64,000 nt of DNA from Pectobacterium sp. A5351 (GTDB taxonomy: Bacteria; Pseudomonadota; Gammaproteobacteria; Enterobacterales; Enterobacteriaceae): NCBI RefSeq assembly GCF_028335745.1, contig NZ_CP116477.1:2914001-2978000 (forward strand). The letters run 5' to 3'. The notes beneath the pieces were generated by a model. That model made no database searches. It saw nothing but the letters and a program-made list of their open reading frames with translations, and was not told the origin of the DNA. The translations under genes were made by a program, and so were the position numbers. Each line of letters opens with the position of its first letter. Within the stretch, counting starts at the first letter, position 1. Positions 10,237 to 19,818 of the stretch are shown here, piece by piece.

Positions 10237-10620
10237 ATGTTCGATAAGATCGTTTTGACACTGAAAAAACAGATGCCCGACATCAAAATTATTTATCTCT
10301 TTGGCTCCCAGGCTACAGGCAATGCCAGAGCGGACAGCGACATTGATATCGCCATCATGGCTACAAGAGCACTGGATCCCGTTAAACGCTGGGAGCTATC
10401 TAATCAATTAGCAAAGGAAGTGGGTCATGACGTCGATCTTATCGATTTATTGCAGGCTTCAACGGTATTAAAAATGGAGATCGTTCGTAACGGCAAGCTG
10501 CTTTATGATGCGGAAACAGCAGCGGGGGAATTTGAAATGACAACACTTTCGATGTACCAGCATCTGCAAAAAGAGCGTGCGGATATCATTCGTAGCTTTA
10601 ATCAGGATCTAAAAGCATGA
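10237..10620 (+). CDS. mntA: MNT-domain nucleotidyltransferase antitoxin (MntA-like)
   Basis: This 127-residue minimal nucleotidyltransferase has the signature GS-X10-DxD exactly: GSQATGNARADSDIDIAI at residues 22-39. In the type VII toxin-antitoxin systems described in Shewanella, MntA adds AMP units to a tyrosine of its HEPN partner and blocks its RNase activity. The gene follows yegH by 113 bp with a GGGGG-rich ribosome site. Its TGA overlaps the ATG of the HEPN gene (ATGA), so the pair is coupled. The pair interrupts the E. coli-like asmA-yegH order, suggesting horizontal gain. Function is inferred from motifs and pairing. Confidence 0.88.
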   Translation: MFDKIVLTLKKQMPDIKIIYLFGSQATGNARADSDIDIAIMATRALDPVKRWELSNQLAKEVGHDVDLIDLLQASTVLKMEIVRNGKLLYDAETAAGEFEMTTLSMYQHLQKERADIIRSFNQDLKA

Positions 10621-11036
10621 CAGATATCTTGCTCAACAAAAGCAGCACCATACAAAGATGCCTACGTCGTATTCGTGAGGAATTCGATACTGAGGAAGGG
10701 TTTCGTCAAAACTTCACCAAGCAAGATTCCGTCATACTTAACATACAGCGTGCCTGTGAAGCCGCTATTGATATCGCTAATTATCTTATCCGTATCAAGC
10801 AGCTAGGCATACCACAAAGTAGCCGTGATAGCTTCGCGCTTCTTGCTGCAAACCAGATTATTACGGTTGATCTGTCTGACAATTTGCAAAAAATGGTGGG
10901 ATTAAGAAATATTGCCGTACATGACTATCAGGCGCTCAATCTGGATATTGTCATCCACGTCATTTCTCATCGTTTAAGCGACTTTGAACATTTTATCAAA
11001 CAAATAGCCCGGTACAGCGACAGCCAGCACCTTTAG
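10617..11036 (+). CDS. hepT: HEPN-domain RNase toxin (HepT-like)
   Basis: This 139-residue, mostly helical protein of the HepT/DUF86 type carries the RX4HXY motif as RNIAVHDY near residue 101-108. Arg and His form the RNase site in HEPN toxins, and the Tyr is the residue AMPylated by MntA in the characterised Shewanella pair. Its start overlaps the antitoxin stop by 4 bp. The TAG stop lies in the left arm of a hairpin that probably terminates both this operon and the convergent dcuC. All motif residues are intact, so the toxin looks functional. Confidence 0.87.
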   Translation: MTDILLNKSSTIQRCLRRIREEFDTEEGFRQNFTKQDSVILNIQRACEAAIDIANYLIRIKQLGIPQSSRDSFALLAANQIITVDLSDNLQKMVGLRNIAVHDYQALNLDIVIHVISHRLSDFEHFIKQIARYSDSQHL

Positions 11037-11058
11037 AGCACATAGCCTAAAGGTGCTG
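11025..11058. terminator. Bidirectional terminator hairpin between hepT and dcuC
   Basis: A perfect 12-bp stem (cagcacctttag / ctaaaggtgctg) surrounds a 10-base loop between the convergent hepT and dcuC genes. A short T-rich stretch (ctgttt) follows on the plus strand. The hepT stop codon is part of the stem. Confidence 0.6.
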
Positions 11059-11079
11059 CTGTTTACCTAATTTCTGCTA

Positions 11080-12426
11080 TCAGGCAGGCACCATAATTTC
11101 GGTAGCAACCACCACAACAATCAGCCCAACCAGAACCGGAACCGATGTGCGCTTCACCACCTCGAACGGAGAGATTTTCGCCATCCCGGCCACAGCAACC
11201 ACTACGCCGGATACCGGAGAAATGGTACGGCCCAAGTTGGAAGCCTGAAGCATCGGAATAGCTAAATAAGCAGGGTTGATGCCCATTTGTGACGCCAGCT
11301 TTGGAATCAGCTCAACAAACGCATAGAACGGCGCATTACCCGAGCCCGTAGTCATCGCAGCCAACATCGTGATCGCAACCAGCATAATCACCAGCCCGCC
11401 GCTACCAAATGACTGCGCAAGGCCAATCAAACCGCTGATAAAGCCAATAGTGCCAAGCCCCTGGGCAAAGACACCTGCTGCGACCAACAGGATGACGACG
11501 CTAGAGAAGGCATCGGCCATCCCACGGTAAGCCACATCAAGCCCATCAAACACTTTTTGCGCACTGAACGAACGGACAAATTCCAGCGCAGCGGCCAGCA
11601 CCATACAGATAACCAGTACAGTGATAATGTGGAGTTCCGGCCCCCATTTGCCATCAAACACCAGCACACCCATGATCGGCGTAAACGGCAGAATGGCGTA
11701 AAAACGCGGGGCATCGGTCGTGATCTCGCTGACATCCAGAATCTCATGGCTAACATTCGCTTTGTTATCCAGATAGCGCTGCCAGAAGAAATGCGCGACG
11801 GCCATACACACGATCGCCATGATGGAAATAGGTAGCGTGGCCTTAAAGGCAAAATCCACTAATTTCATCTGTGATGCCTGTGCAGCAAGTACTACGTCGC
11901 CCGACGTCGGCGACAGGATCAACGCCACAGGGGAAGCACAGATTGCAGCAGCAGCACCGCGACTGATACCGACGTTCACCATGACGGGGAACAGCGTTGC
12001 CATCAACAGCACACCGAGTCCCGTGGCCGATGACACCGCCAACGACATCAGACAGGCGACAAAATAGGCCGCGATCATCAGTAAGTAAGGTGAGTTAATC
12101 ATTTTCAGCGGGCGGGAAACCAGCTTCACGACGACATCATTGGCACCGATGTGCGTCATATAAGCGGCAAAACCACACAGCACCATAATCATCATGCCGA
12201 GATCGCCACCGCGGCTCATCAGCAAAATTTTTACGTATTCAACAATATCCGTTGCGCTCCAGCCTGTCGCCTTCGCGCTGGCTGGCAATACGTTTTTCCC
12301 CAGCATGGCACTGATTGCCAAAAGTAAGAGGCCTCCTACCAGCAACACGCCAGTCGCGGAGTACCCTTTTATAATGTAACGACCGACCAGAATCGTTACA
12401 GCAACACCAATCAAAAGTTCGAGCAT
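11080..12426 (-). CDS. dcuC: Anaerobic C4-dicarboxylate transporter DcuC
   Basis: This 448-residue inner-membrane carrier has about 12 hydrophobic segments. It is very similar along its whole length to E. coli DcuC, a fumarate/succinate carrier active mainly in anaerobic growth (recognisable stretches: YVKILLMSRGGDLGMMIM, SSATGLGVLLMATLFPV, TTGSGNAPFYAFVE, LGRTISPVSGVVVAVAGM). The C-terminus lacks the last residues of the E. coli protein (461). The start at 12426 has no strong ribosome site. It stands alone between the toxin-antitoxin pair and asmA, a position not used in E. coli. No clear FNR site was found upstream. Confidence 0.93.
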   Translation of the reverse strand: MLELLIGVAVTILVGRYIIKGYSATGVLLVGGLLLLAISAMLGKNVLPASAKATGWSATDIVEYVKILLMSRGGDLGMMIMVLCGFAAYMTHIGANDVVVKLVSRPLKMINSPYLLMIAAYFVACLMSLAVSSATGLGVLLMATLFPVMVNVGISRGAAAAICASPVALILSPTSGDVVLAAQASQMKLVDFAFKATLPISIMAIVCMAVAHFFWQRYLDNKANVSHEILDVSEITTDAPRFYAILPFTPIMGVLVFDGKWGPELHIITVLVICMVLAAALEFVRSFSAQKVFDGLDVAYRGMADAFSSVVILLVAAGVFAQGLGTIGFISGLIGLAQSFGSGGLVIMLVAITMLAAMTTGSGNAPFYAFVELIPKLASQMGINPAYLAIPMLQASNLGRTISPVSGVVVAVAGMAKISPFEVVKRTSVPVLVGLIVVVVATEIMVPA

Positions 12427-12640
12427 AGTGTGTTTCGATACCTGAGTAATAAATTATCTGACAGACATTCTCCGGCAACGGAGTCGCACCGCACCGCACC
12501 GAAAATAGGGAGCGAAGTTTACTGCTTTAGAAAATAAAAAAAGAGAAAAATATTAATATGTAGCATTAAAAAAGAGACACCGAGCACAAAGCCGGCCTGG
12601 AGGAGGATGACAAACCAGAGGGAAACCGTGGTGAGACGCG

Positions 12641-12672
12641 GCCAGTTTGCTGGCAGGAATCAGCAAACTGGC
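12641..12672. repeat. Perfect 12-bp inverted repeat between asmA and dcuC
   Basis: gccagtttgctg and cagcaaactggc form a perfect stem with an 8-base loop, 54 bp beyond the asmA stop. There is no T-run on the downstream (minus) side, so it may stabilise the asmA mRNA end rather than act as a classical terminator. Confidence 0.5.
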
Positions 12673-12725
12673 TAAAGCACAACATTCAGAAAATACAATA
12701 TTCAGAAAATACCGTATTTAGAACA

Positions 12726-14561
12726 TTAAAGACGATCGAGAAGCTGCTTCAGGTCTTTACCCTTCTGGCTTTGCTGATTTTGGCTGGCCCAATCATTCAG
12801 GCGTTTTTTCAATTCGTCCTGCAGGCGTTTACGCAGCAGTTGATCTACCTGTAATTGGTAATTCAATTTATCCCATTCGCCATAGATACGTAACGGGATC
12901 GCTGTATTTTTCAGCACGCTGACTAGCTGCTCATCCCCCTGCCACCCTTGCGTGATAGAAACATTCAAGTTGACGTCACACGTCTGGGCAGGCAGATCGA
13001 ATTGCCCCCCCCCACTGAGTGATAGCAGTTCTGAACGGCCATTGAGATCGGTAAGGCGTAACTTACCCGCATTCAGTTGTACTTTCCCAGTCAGCTGTTG
13101 CAGTTCGGTATAGCGCTCGTAGCGCTCTTGTCCTCGGATATTCCCATTGCTACGCGCAACGGCCATCTGCACCATTTGCTGGATATTCAAACCCTGTAGA
13201 CGAACGTTATTGCCTTGCAGCGTCGCCGTTCCCTGCCACTGTTGGAGCAACGCAGGTAGCGTAAAACTGTTACCGTTGAACTGTCCTGCCATCGACAATT
13301 TCCCACTGACCGTCTCAGCGGGCAGCGCAAATGCGGACATCAACTGGGATAACTCAACATCCTTGAGTTCTGGCCGTAACGTGATGTTGGTCGATGACTT
13401 CGTCACAACTTTACCAGGTAATGAGAAATGTCCACCGCCCAGTTCACCGCTCAAGGTCGTCACATCCAGCAGCCCCGGCTGATTGTCTGCCCGTAGTGTA
13501 AATTGGCGGACATCGAGCCCACGATAGATCACCGTCGCGGCCTGTAGCGACAGACGTGCTGTGAATGTCTGTAAGCTGTCTTCTGGTTTGGTTAACCCAC
13601 TTTCATTTGAAATCACAGGGGCCGATGATTTAGCTGGCACGACAGAGGCATTGTTCTCTTTCACCGATGCGATCCCCAGCAGGGAATCCAAATCCAGCCT
13701 CTCAGACAACAGATCTAATTCGTAATGGGGGATGTCCCCCAGCGTCACGCTACCCGCTCCCGACAGTTGGCTATTATTGGTATTGAGTGAAAGCTGGCTA
13801 AACGTGATTCTTTCAGGCTGCTGTTGATAACTGGCCTGAACACTCCCCGTTCCGCTGATACCGTTTGCTGGTATTCCTGCCCCCTGAAGCTGGTAATCTA
13901 GCCTGGTAATGTTGGCATTAGCCTGCTGGGGGAAATGCAGCAAATCGACATCTGCTGCAAGGGAGAAAGCGATATCGCGCTGATCGCGATTGATACGGCT
14001 TGATAATTCGATGCTGACCTGACGGTCACTGTTCTGCTCCATCGCAAGATTAATGTCGCGCACATTAATCTGTTCATTATTGCTGCGTTGCAGAATCAAC
14101 AGGCTATCAGCGACTTTGATCTTATCAATATCCAGCCGCCAGCGCCGTTCTTCAGATGGAGTCTGCGATCCCGCAGGGGCAATAGGCGCATTGTTGGCCT
14201 GTTTGGCTTCGCTTTCCGGCGTCAGGCGAATAATGGCACCTTTCAGCATCACCTGCTTGACTGCTAGCTTGTGTGACAGCAGCGGCCACAGTTGCACATC
14301 AAGACGCATGTTCTCGGCGCTGACAATCGGCGCATTGGATCCCGGCGCGCTTAACGACATCCCACCAGATAATATGCTCAGTTGCGGCCACACATGCCAA
14401 CGCAGATCGCCATCCAACTGGAGGCGATAGCCGCTACGTTCCTCAACCTGCTTCACCATGTAGGCGCGGAAGTCATTAGGATTAACCAGTACGACCAAAG
14501 CCGTCATTCCTGCTATCAGCACGACAAGCAGAATTGCCAGCGTCGTCAGAAATCTTCTCAT
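12726..14561 (-). CDS. asmA: AsmA family inner-membrane-anchored protein
   Basis: The protein has 611 residues, close to E. coli AsmA (617). One N-terminal membrane anchor (LTTLAILLVVLIAGMTALVV) is followed by a large periplasmic domain rich in beta strands, with the AsmA N-terminal motif (ELSGGMSLSAPGS-like turn) and AsmA C-terminal repeats. AsmA affects outer-membrane protein assembly and lipopolysaccharide level; members of the superfamily are proposed phospholipid carriers between membranes. It precedes no other gene in its direction and is 92 bp after dcd, in the E. coli udk-dcd-asmA order. Confidence 0.93.
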   Translation of the reverse strand: MRRFLTTLAILLVVLIAGMTALVVLVNPNDFRAYMVKQVEERSGYRLQLDGDLRWHVWPQLSILSGGMSLSAPGSNAPIVSAENMRLDVQLWPLLSHKLAVKQVMLKGAIIRLTPESEAKQANNAPIAPAGSQTPSEERRWRLDIDKIKVADSLLILQRSNNEQINVRDINLAMEQNSDRQVSIELSSRINRDQRDIAFSLAADVDLLHFPQQANANITRLDYQLQGAGIPANGISGTGSVQASYQQQPERITFSQLSLNTNNSQLSGAGSVTLGDIPHYELDLLSERLDLDSLLGIASVKENNASVVPAKSSAPVISNESGLTKPEDSLQTFTARLSLQAATVIYRGLDVRQFTLRADNQPGLLDVTTLSGELGGGHFSLPGKVVTKSSTNITLRPELKDVELSQLMSAFALPAETVSGKLSMAGQFNGNSFTLPALLQQWQGTATLQGNNVRLQGLNIQQMVQMAVARSNGNIRGQERYERYTELQQLTGKVQLNAGKLRLTDLNGRSELLSLSGGGQFDLPAQTCDVNLNVSITQGWQGDEQLVSVLKNTAIPLRIYGEWDKLNYQLQVDQLLRKRLQDELKKRLNDWASQNQQSQKGKDLKQLLDRL

Positions 14562-14653
14562 GCCATCCTCATTGCGAAACGCACGGCCACCTGCTGTTTA
14601 CCTTGCAAGCCTGTCGCCAGATGCCTAGCCCTAAGATACCTAGCCTAAGGTGC

Positions 14654-15235
14654 TTAGTCTTTATCGATCCGGCTCGCTACCGCACCCTGTTGGTCTTTAT
14701 ATTTGGCATCCTGACGGCGGTTGTAAGGACGAGCAGCCGGCCCAGAAAGCGGTTCAAAACTCAGGGCGCCAATCATCATGCCGGGGCGTAACGCCAGCGG
14801 CAACTTACCTGAATTATAGAACTCCAACACAATTCTTCCTTGCCAACCTGGATCAATACGGTGCGCGGTGACGTGAACCATCAATCCCAGACGAGCCAGT
14901 GAAGAACGACCATCCAGCCAGCCGACCAAATCATCCGGCAGCGTCACTGATTCCAACGTCACCGCCAGCGCTAACTCTCCTGGGTGCAGGAAGAACGCTT
15001 CGCCTTCCGGTAAATTGATTTCATCACTCATGACGCGATCGAGCGCCGCACTGACCTCATCCTTCGGGCCGCTTAAATCAATGAAAGGCGCAGTGTGTCC
15101 GCGGAAGACGCGAAACTGATTTCCCAGGCGAACATCAACCGTCGCGCCAGAGATTCTCTCAGTCGGCGGACGGGGCGTAATCACCAGTCGGCCATCATCC
15201 AGCCAGGCTTCAATGTCACGGTCACACAGTCTCAT
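14654..15235 (-). CDS. dcd: dCTP deaminase
   Basis: This 193-residue enzyme (same length as in E. coli) deaminates dCTP to dUTP, feeding dTMP synthesis. Motifs: [24 protein letters not shown], the nucleotide-binding [20 protein letters not shown] with the catalytic Glu in the following RIVLEFYN strand. A frame opens at 15247, but the start at 15235 ([11 protein letters not shown]) matches the family; the earlier ATG overlaps the GGAGA ribosome site. It lies between udk and asmA, all on the minus strand. Confidence 0.96.
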   Translation of the reverse strand: MRLCDRDIEAWLDDGRLVITPRPPTERISGATVDVRLGNQFRVFRGHTAPFIDLSGPKDEVSAALDRVMSDEINLPEGEAFFLHPGELALAVTLESVTLPDDLVGWLDGRSSLARLGLMVHVTAHRIDPGWQGRIVLEFYNSGKLPLALRPGMMIGALSFEPLSGPAARPYNRRQDAKYKDQQGAVASRIDKD

Positions 15236-15359
15236 CTTATTCTCCATTCGACACCGGTATCTATCAGATAAACCTCATCTATCTCCGTCATACATCACAT
15301 TGCTGCGGCGTGTACCAAACGTCAACATCGGTCACGCAACCTGAATACTTCAGGATATC

Positions 15360-16001
15360 TTACTCAAAGAACTGGCTTATCTTGGCTTTCAAAATATCAA
15401 TCGCAATACGGTTTTTCCCGCCGCGCGGCACGATAATATCGGCGTACTGCTTGGATGGCTCAATAAATTGCAGGAACATCGGACGCACGGTTTTCTGATA
15501 CTGTTCCATCACGGAATCCATGGAACGTCCGCGTTCATTCACATCGCGGCGCATGCGACGCAACAGGCAAATATCCAGCGGCGTATCGACAAAAATAGAG
15601 AAATTCATCTCATCGCGCAGGCGTGCATCCGTCAGCAACAGGATACCTTCCAGGATAATGACCTTTTTCAGCTCGATATGCACCGTTTCCTGCTTGCGAG
15701 TGTGCTCAACATAGCTGTACTGCGGAACTTCAATCGCCTGACCCGCTTTTAGCATCTGCAAATGTTTCAGCAACAGGCTGTGATCCATTGAACTTGGGTG
15801 GTCATAGTTGGTTTTTACCCGCTCTTCCATCGTCAGGTGGCTTTGATCTTTATAATAGCTGTCTTCAGATATCACCCCGATATGCTGATCGCCGACCTGA
15901 TCGCGTAATTCCCGATACAAGGTGCTGGAAATAAGACTTTTACCTGAAGCGGATGCTCCTGAGATCCCGATGATGACGCACTGGTGAGACTGATCAGTCA
16001 T
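15360..16001 (-). CDS. udk: Uridine/cytidine kinase
   Basis: A 213-residue kinase of the pyrimidine salvage pathway, phosphorylating uridine and cytidine to UMP/CMP. The P-loop is [18 protein letters not shown] near residue 12-29; SYVEHTR and the [15 protein letters not shown] lid region follow. Length and sequence match E. coli Udk (213) when the start is placed at 16001 (MTDQSHQCV) rather than at the longer frame start at 16049. It is followed by dcd after 124 bp. Confidence 0.96.
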   Translation of the reverse strand: MTDQSHQCVIIGISGASASGKSLISSTLYRELRDQVGDQHIGVISEDSYYKDQSHLTMEERVKTNYDHPSSMDHSLLLKHLQMLKAGQAIEVPQYSYVEHTRKQETVHIELKKVIILEGILLLTDARLRDEMNFSIFVDTPLDICLLRRMRRDVNERGRSMDSVMEQYQKTVRPMFLQFIEPSKQYADIIVPRGGKNRIAIDILKAKISQFFE

Positions 16002-16175
16002 GGTATTAACGACCTGATTAACATAAATAAAGAGAGGGGAATGCGCCAATAGGCGCTTTTACGCCGCAATTATAGGGAGTTAGCCCCCGTCACGCCACCC
16101 TTTCCGCGTATTGCGCCCAGAGAAGCGAGGACTGGCACAGGGTCAAGCCGGGACAGAGCCCGGCCTTATAGCGGA

Positions 16176-17285
16176 CTACAGCGCGCGGAAAGAAATTTCG
16201 CCAGGAATAACGCTACCTTGCCAATAAAGCTGTGCGGCAACCTGCCCCGCCAGTTCACGGTACAGAGATGTGAATTCACTGTCCGGCTGACTGACGACCG
16301 TCGGCTCACCGCGGTCAAGATCCTCACGCAGGGAAATGTGCAGCGGAAGCTGGCCTAACAGGGAACAATGATATTTCTCCGCCAGTTTCTGCGCGCCGCC
16401 CGTACCAAAAATCGGCTCCAGATGTCCACAGTTGCTACAGATATGTACGCTCATATTCTCAACGATGCCTAGTACTGGCACGCTGACTTTTTCAAACATC
16501 GCGATGCCTTTCATGGCATCCATCAGCGCGATATCCTGCGGGGTCGTCACGACGACGGCACCAGTGACAGGAATATTTTGCGCCAGTGTCAGTTGAATAT
16601 CGCCCGTACCCGGCGGCATATCTAGCACCAGATAATCCAGATCCGGCCAGAGCGTATCCTGCAACAGTTGCAATAACGCCTTGCTGGCCATCGGCCCACG
16701 CCACACCATCGCGTTATCGTCTGTGACCAGATAACCAATCGAGTTGGTTGCCAGACCGTGCGCGGTAATCGGTGCCATATGTTGACCGTCCGGCGAGGTT
16801 GGGCGCTCGCTCGCTGAACCCAGCATCGTTGGAATAGAAGGACCATAGATATCGGCATCCAGAATGCCTACATTCGCGCCTTCAGCCGCCAGCGCCAGCG
16901 CCATGTTGACCGCCGTGCTCGATTTGCCGACCCCGCCTTTGCCGGAACTGACGGCAATGATGTTTTTAACGCCCTTCACGCCAGCCTGATCGTTAACCCG
17001 GCGCAGCGTAGCGATGTCATGCGTTAAACGCCATTCGACCGCCTTTGCGCCAGATAAACGTAATAACTCATCGCTAACCGTTTCTTTTAATACAGCCAAA
17101 CCGCTCAGCCAGACAAACGGCATCGTTAGTTCAATATGCAACACGTTATCCAGCAGCGCACAATGGCGCAGCGCATTGAGTGTCGTCAGATTATTTTTCA
17201 GTGTCGGGTGCTGAAAAGTAGATAAAACCCCGGCGACCATCGCACGTAGTGCTTCAGGGCGTTGTTCGGGGACTGTCGCGTTCAT
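16176..17285 (-). CDS. mrp: Iron-sulfur cluster carrier protein Mrp/ApbC
   Basis: This 369-residue P-loop ATPase of the Mrp/NBP35 group binds a [4Fe-4S] cluster and delivers it to target proteins. An N-terminal MIP18-like domain (residues about 1-95) is followed by the deviant Walker A GKGGVGKSSTAVNMALAL, Walker B YLVLDMPPGTGD, and the CxxC cluster ligands in HICSNCGH. Size equals E. coli Mrp/ApbC. It is divergent from metG, as in E. coli, across a 222-bp spacer that contains a small cttcgg-loop hairpin at 17354-17371. Confidence 0.95.
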   Translation of the reverse strand: MNATVPEQRPEALRAMVAGVLSTFQHPTLKNNLTTLNALRHCALLDNVLHIELTMPFVWLSGLAVLKETVSDELLRLSGAKAVEWRLTHDIATLRRVNDQAGVKGVKNIIAVSSGKGGVGKSSTAVNMALALAAEGANVGILDADIYGPSIPTMLGSASERPTSPDGQHMAPITAHGLATNSIGYLVTDDNAMVWRGPMASKALLQLLQDTLWPDLDYLVLDMPPGTGDIQLTLAQNIPVTGAVVVTTPQDIALMDAMKGIAMFEKVSVPVLGIVENMSVHICSNCGHLEPIFGTGGAQKLAEKYHCSLLGQLPLHISLREDLDRGEPTVVSQPDSEFTSLYRELAGQVAAQLYWQGSVIPGEISFRAL

Positions 17286-17507
17286 TCCGGCTCCTTGAAA
17301 TTCTCATAGTTGACCGTTGAGATCGTATATAGCATACCAGAGCGAGGAAAGCCTGACGCCCTTCGGCGTCAAAAACGTGGAAACACTACGCAAATTAAAA
17401 TCAGCTAGGGTGTTTCCTGCCGTTTTACTCACGCCAGCGGTTTACGCAGCAAGGCGCTATCGGTTAACATCGATTTCCCTCTATTCACAAAAGAAAGCAA
17501 GTTCCTC

Positions 17508-19538
17508 ATGACTCAAGTCGCAAAGAAAATCCTGGTAACGTGCGCGCTGCCTTACGCTAATGGTTCAATCCACCTCGGTCATATGCTTGAACACGTTCAG
17601 GCCGATATTTGGGTTCGTTACCAGCGAATGCGCGGCAACCAGGTTCATTTTATCTGTGCGGACGACGCCCACGGCACGCCTATCATGCTGAAAGCACAGC
17701 AGATGGGGATTGCGCCGGAACAGATGATTGCGGCAATGAGTCAAGAGCATCAACAAGACTTTGCCGGTTTCAATATCAGCTATGACAACTACCACTCTAC
17801 GCATAGCGAAGAGAACCGCGAGCTGTCTGGTCTGATTTATCGCCGTCTGAAAGAGAACGGCTTTATTAAAAATCGCACGATTTCTCAGCTGTACGATCCA
17901 GAGAAAGGTATGTTCCTGCCGGATCGTTTCGTTAAAGGCACCTGCCCGAAATGTAAGGCTGCCGATCAATACGGCGATAACTGCGAAGTCTGCGGCGCGA
18001 CTTACAGCCCGACAGAACTGATCGAACCAAAATCAGTGGTGTCTGGCGCTACGCCAGAGATGCGTGAAACCGAACACTTTTTCTTCGATCTGCCCGCATT
18101 CAGCGAGATGCTGCAAGCCTGGACGCGCTCTGGCGCATTGCAGGAGCAAGTCGCCAACAAGATGCAGGAGTGGTTCGACTCTGGTCTGCAACAGTGGGAC
18201 ATTACCCGCGACGCACCGTATTTCGGTTTTGAAATTCCTGATGCGCCGGGCAAATATTTTTATGTCTGGCTGGATGCGCCAATCGGCTACATGGGGTCGT
18301 TCAAAAATCTGTGCGACAAGCGTGGCGATCTGAATTTTGATGATTTCTGGAAGAAAGACTCAGACGCAGATTTGTATCACTTCATCGGTAAAGACATCGT
18401 TTATTTCCACAGCCTGTTCTGGCCGGCGATGTTGGAAGGCAGCGGTTTCCGTAAACCGACGAACCTGTTCGTGCACGGTTACGTTACGGTCAACGGTGCC
18501 AAGATGTCTAAATCACGCGGCACCTTCATTAAAGCAGGAACGTATCTTCAGCATCTGGATGCTGATTGTCTGCGTTATTACTACGCGGCAAAACTGTCTT
18601 CTCGCATTGATGACATCGATCTTAATCTGGAAGATTTCGTGCAACGCGTGAATGCTGACATCGTGAACAAGGTCGTGAACCTGGCATCACGTAATGCTGG
18701 TTTCATTAACAAACGCTTTGACGGCAAACTGGCGGACAAACTGGCCGACGCCGAGCTGTACAAAACCTTTACTGACGCTGCCACCAGCATTGCGGAAGCC
18801 TATAGCAGCCGTGAATCAGGCCGTGCCATTCGTGAGATCATGGCACTGGCGGATATCGCCAACCGCTATGTTGACGAACAAGCACCGTGGGTTGTGGCGA
18901 AAGAAGAAGGTCGGGATGCCGATCTACAGGCCATTTGCTCGATGGGCATCAACCTGTTCCGCGTGCTGATGACGTACCTAAAGCCGGTACTGCCATCGCT
19001 GGCACAGCGGACAGAAGCGTTTTTGAACACGGAGTTGAGCTGGGACGCTATCACCGCCCCGCTGCTGAACCATCAGGTGAGCCCATTCAAAGCGCTGTTT
19101 AACCGCATCGATCTAGATAAAGTCAACGCGATGGTTGACGCGTCCAAAGAAGACATGGTCACGGCGCAAAAAGTCGTGTCCGGTCCGCTGGCGGACAATC
19201 CGGTGCAGGACACGATTAACTTTGACGATTTTGCTAAAGTCGATATGCGTATCGCCTTGATTAAACAGGCTGAATTGGTTGATGGTTCTGACAAACTATT
19301 ACGTTTGACGTTGGATCTCGGTGGCGAAACCCGCCAGGTCTTCTCCGGCATTCGTGAAGCTTATCCCGATCCGGCTAAGCTGGAAGGCCGTTTAACCGTC
19401 ATGGTCGCCAATCTGGCTCCGCGTAAAATGCGCTTCGGCATATCGGAAGGGATGGTGATGGCTGCAGGGCCGGGCGGAAAAGATATCTTCCTCCTGAGCC
19501 CAGACAGCGGCGCTCAGCCGGGTATGCAGGTCAAATAA
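17508..19538 (+). CDS. metG: Methionyl-tRNA synthetase
   Basis: This 676-residue class I synthetase (E. coli 677) charges tRNA-Met. The HIGH-type motif is HLGH at residues 22-25 and the KMSKS motif is in [11 protein letters not shown]. The zinc-binding insert has four cysteines ([17 protein letters not shown]). A C-terminal tRNA-binding OB-fold begins near residue 575 ([20 protein letters not shown]) and mediates dimerisation. The gene is monocistronic, with a clear terminator 10 bp downstream. Confidence 0.98.
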   Translation: MTQVAKKILVTCALPYANGSIHLGHMLEHVQADIWVRYQRMRGNQVHFICADDAHGTPIMLKAQQMGIAPEQMIAAMSQEHQQDFAGFNISYDNYHSTHSEENRELSGLIYRRLKENGFIKNRTISQLYDPEKGMFLPDRFVKGTCPKCKAADQYGDNCEVCGATYSPTELIEPKSVVSGATPEMRETEHFFFDLPAFSEMLQAWTRSGALQEQVANKMQEWFDSGLQQWDITRDAPYFGFEIPDAPGKYFYVWLDAPIGYMGSFKNLCDKRGDLNFDDFWKKDSDADLYHFIGKDIVYFHSLFWPAMLEGSGFRKPTNLFVHGYVTVNGAKMSKSRGTFIKAGTYLQHLDADCLRYYYAAKLSSRIDDIDLNLEDFVQRVNADIVNKVVNLASRNAGFINKRFDGKLADKLADAELYKTFTDAATSIAEAYSSRESGRAIREIMALADIANRYVDEQAPWVVAKEEGRDADLQAICSMGINLFRVLMTYLKPVLPSLAQRTEAFLNTELSWDAITAPLLNHQVSPFKALFNRIDLDKVNAMVDASKEDMVTAQKVVSGPLADNPVQDTINFDDFAKVDMRIALIKQAELVDGSDKLLRLTLDLGGETRQVFSGIREAYPDPAKLEGRLTVMVANLAPRKMRFGISEGMVMAAGPGGKDIFLLSPDSGAQPGMQVK

Positions 19539-19548
19539 TCATCACATC

Positions 19549-19574
19549 AAGCCGGATTTTAATCCGGCTTTTTT
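19549..19574 (+). terminator. metG intrinsic terminator
   Basis: aagccggatt and aatccggctt form a 10-bp stem with a two-base spacer, followed by a T-run. It starts 10 bp after the metG stop and is a typical rho-independent terminator. Confidence 0.88.
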
Positions 19575-19659
19575 CTGCAACAATTTCGCCACAAATCCCC
19601 GCTTATTTCTTTCTGGTTGACTCGCTGCTTCGCATGATTTGTAACCATGAAATAACAAA

Positions 19660-19688
19660 ATCGTTATGCATTACAATATATAACGAAT
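19660..19688. promoter_or_regulatory. ModE-type molybdate operator upstream of fdnG
   Basis: The 29-bp element starts ATCGTTATG and ends TATATAACGAAT, matching the ModE consensus of two inverted half-sites (CGnTATAT / ATATAACG). It has the same length and spacing as the operator before modA at 35760-35788. It lies 130 bp upstream of the fdnG start. FdnG is a molybdenum enzyme, so control by ModE-molybdate is plausible. Confidence 0.7.
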
Positions 19689-19696
19689 AAAAAATA

Positions 19697-19712
19697 TACC
19701 TCTTTATGGGTG
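19697..19712. promoter_or_regulatory. Possible NarL/NarP 7-2-7 site upstream of fdnG
   Basis: TACCTCT-TT-ATGGGTG fits the inverted heptamer layout TACYNMT-N2-AKNRGTA with one mismatch at the last base. E. coli fdnG is nitrate-induced through NarL, so the location makes sense. This is a by-eye match. Confidence 0.45.
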
Positions 19713-19737
19713 TAATGGGGGGTTAAATACTTAAATT

Positions 19738-19751
19738 TTGATTTCGCGCAA
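19738..19751. promoter_or_regulatory. Possible FNR site upstream of fdnG
   Basis: TTGATttcgCGCAA keeps the full left half of the FNR consensus TTGAT-N4-ATCAA and three of five bases on the right. It lies about 75 bp before the fdnG start, a distance that allows a class II promoter. Anaerobic control is expected for this operon. Confidence 0.4.
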
Positions 19752-19818
19752 AACCCACATTTTATGTGTTGTTAAATTGCTCGCAACAAAAATGACACAT
19801 AATTACACAGGGAAACTA

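Noticed and set aside
12427..12640. FNR site for dcuC
   Set aside because: No TTGAT-N4-ATCAA-like sequence was seen in the region upstream of dcuC.
16022..16160. Hairpins between mrp and udk as terminators
   Set aside because: gcgccaataggcgc and gccgggacagagcccggc form stems, but no T-run follows in the direction of mrp, so they were not called.
19738..19818. N-terminal extension of FdnG
   Set aside because: It would put 27 residues ahead of the twin-arginine signal and overlaps the possible FNR site; the start at 19819 gives the exact E. coli length.
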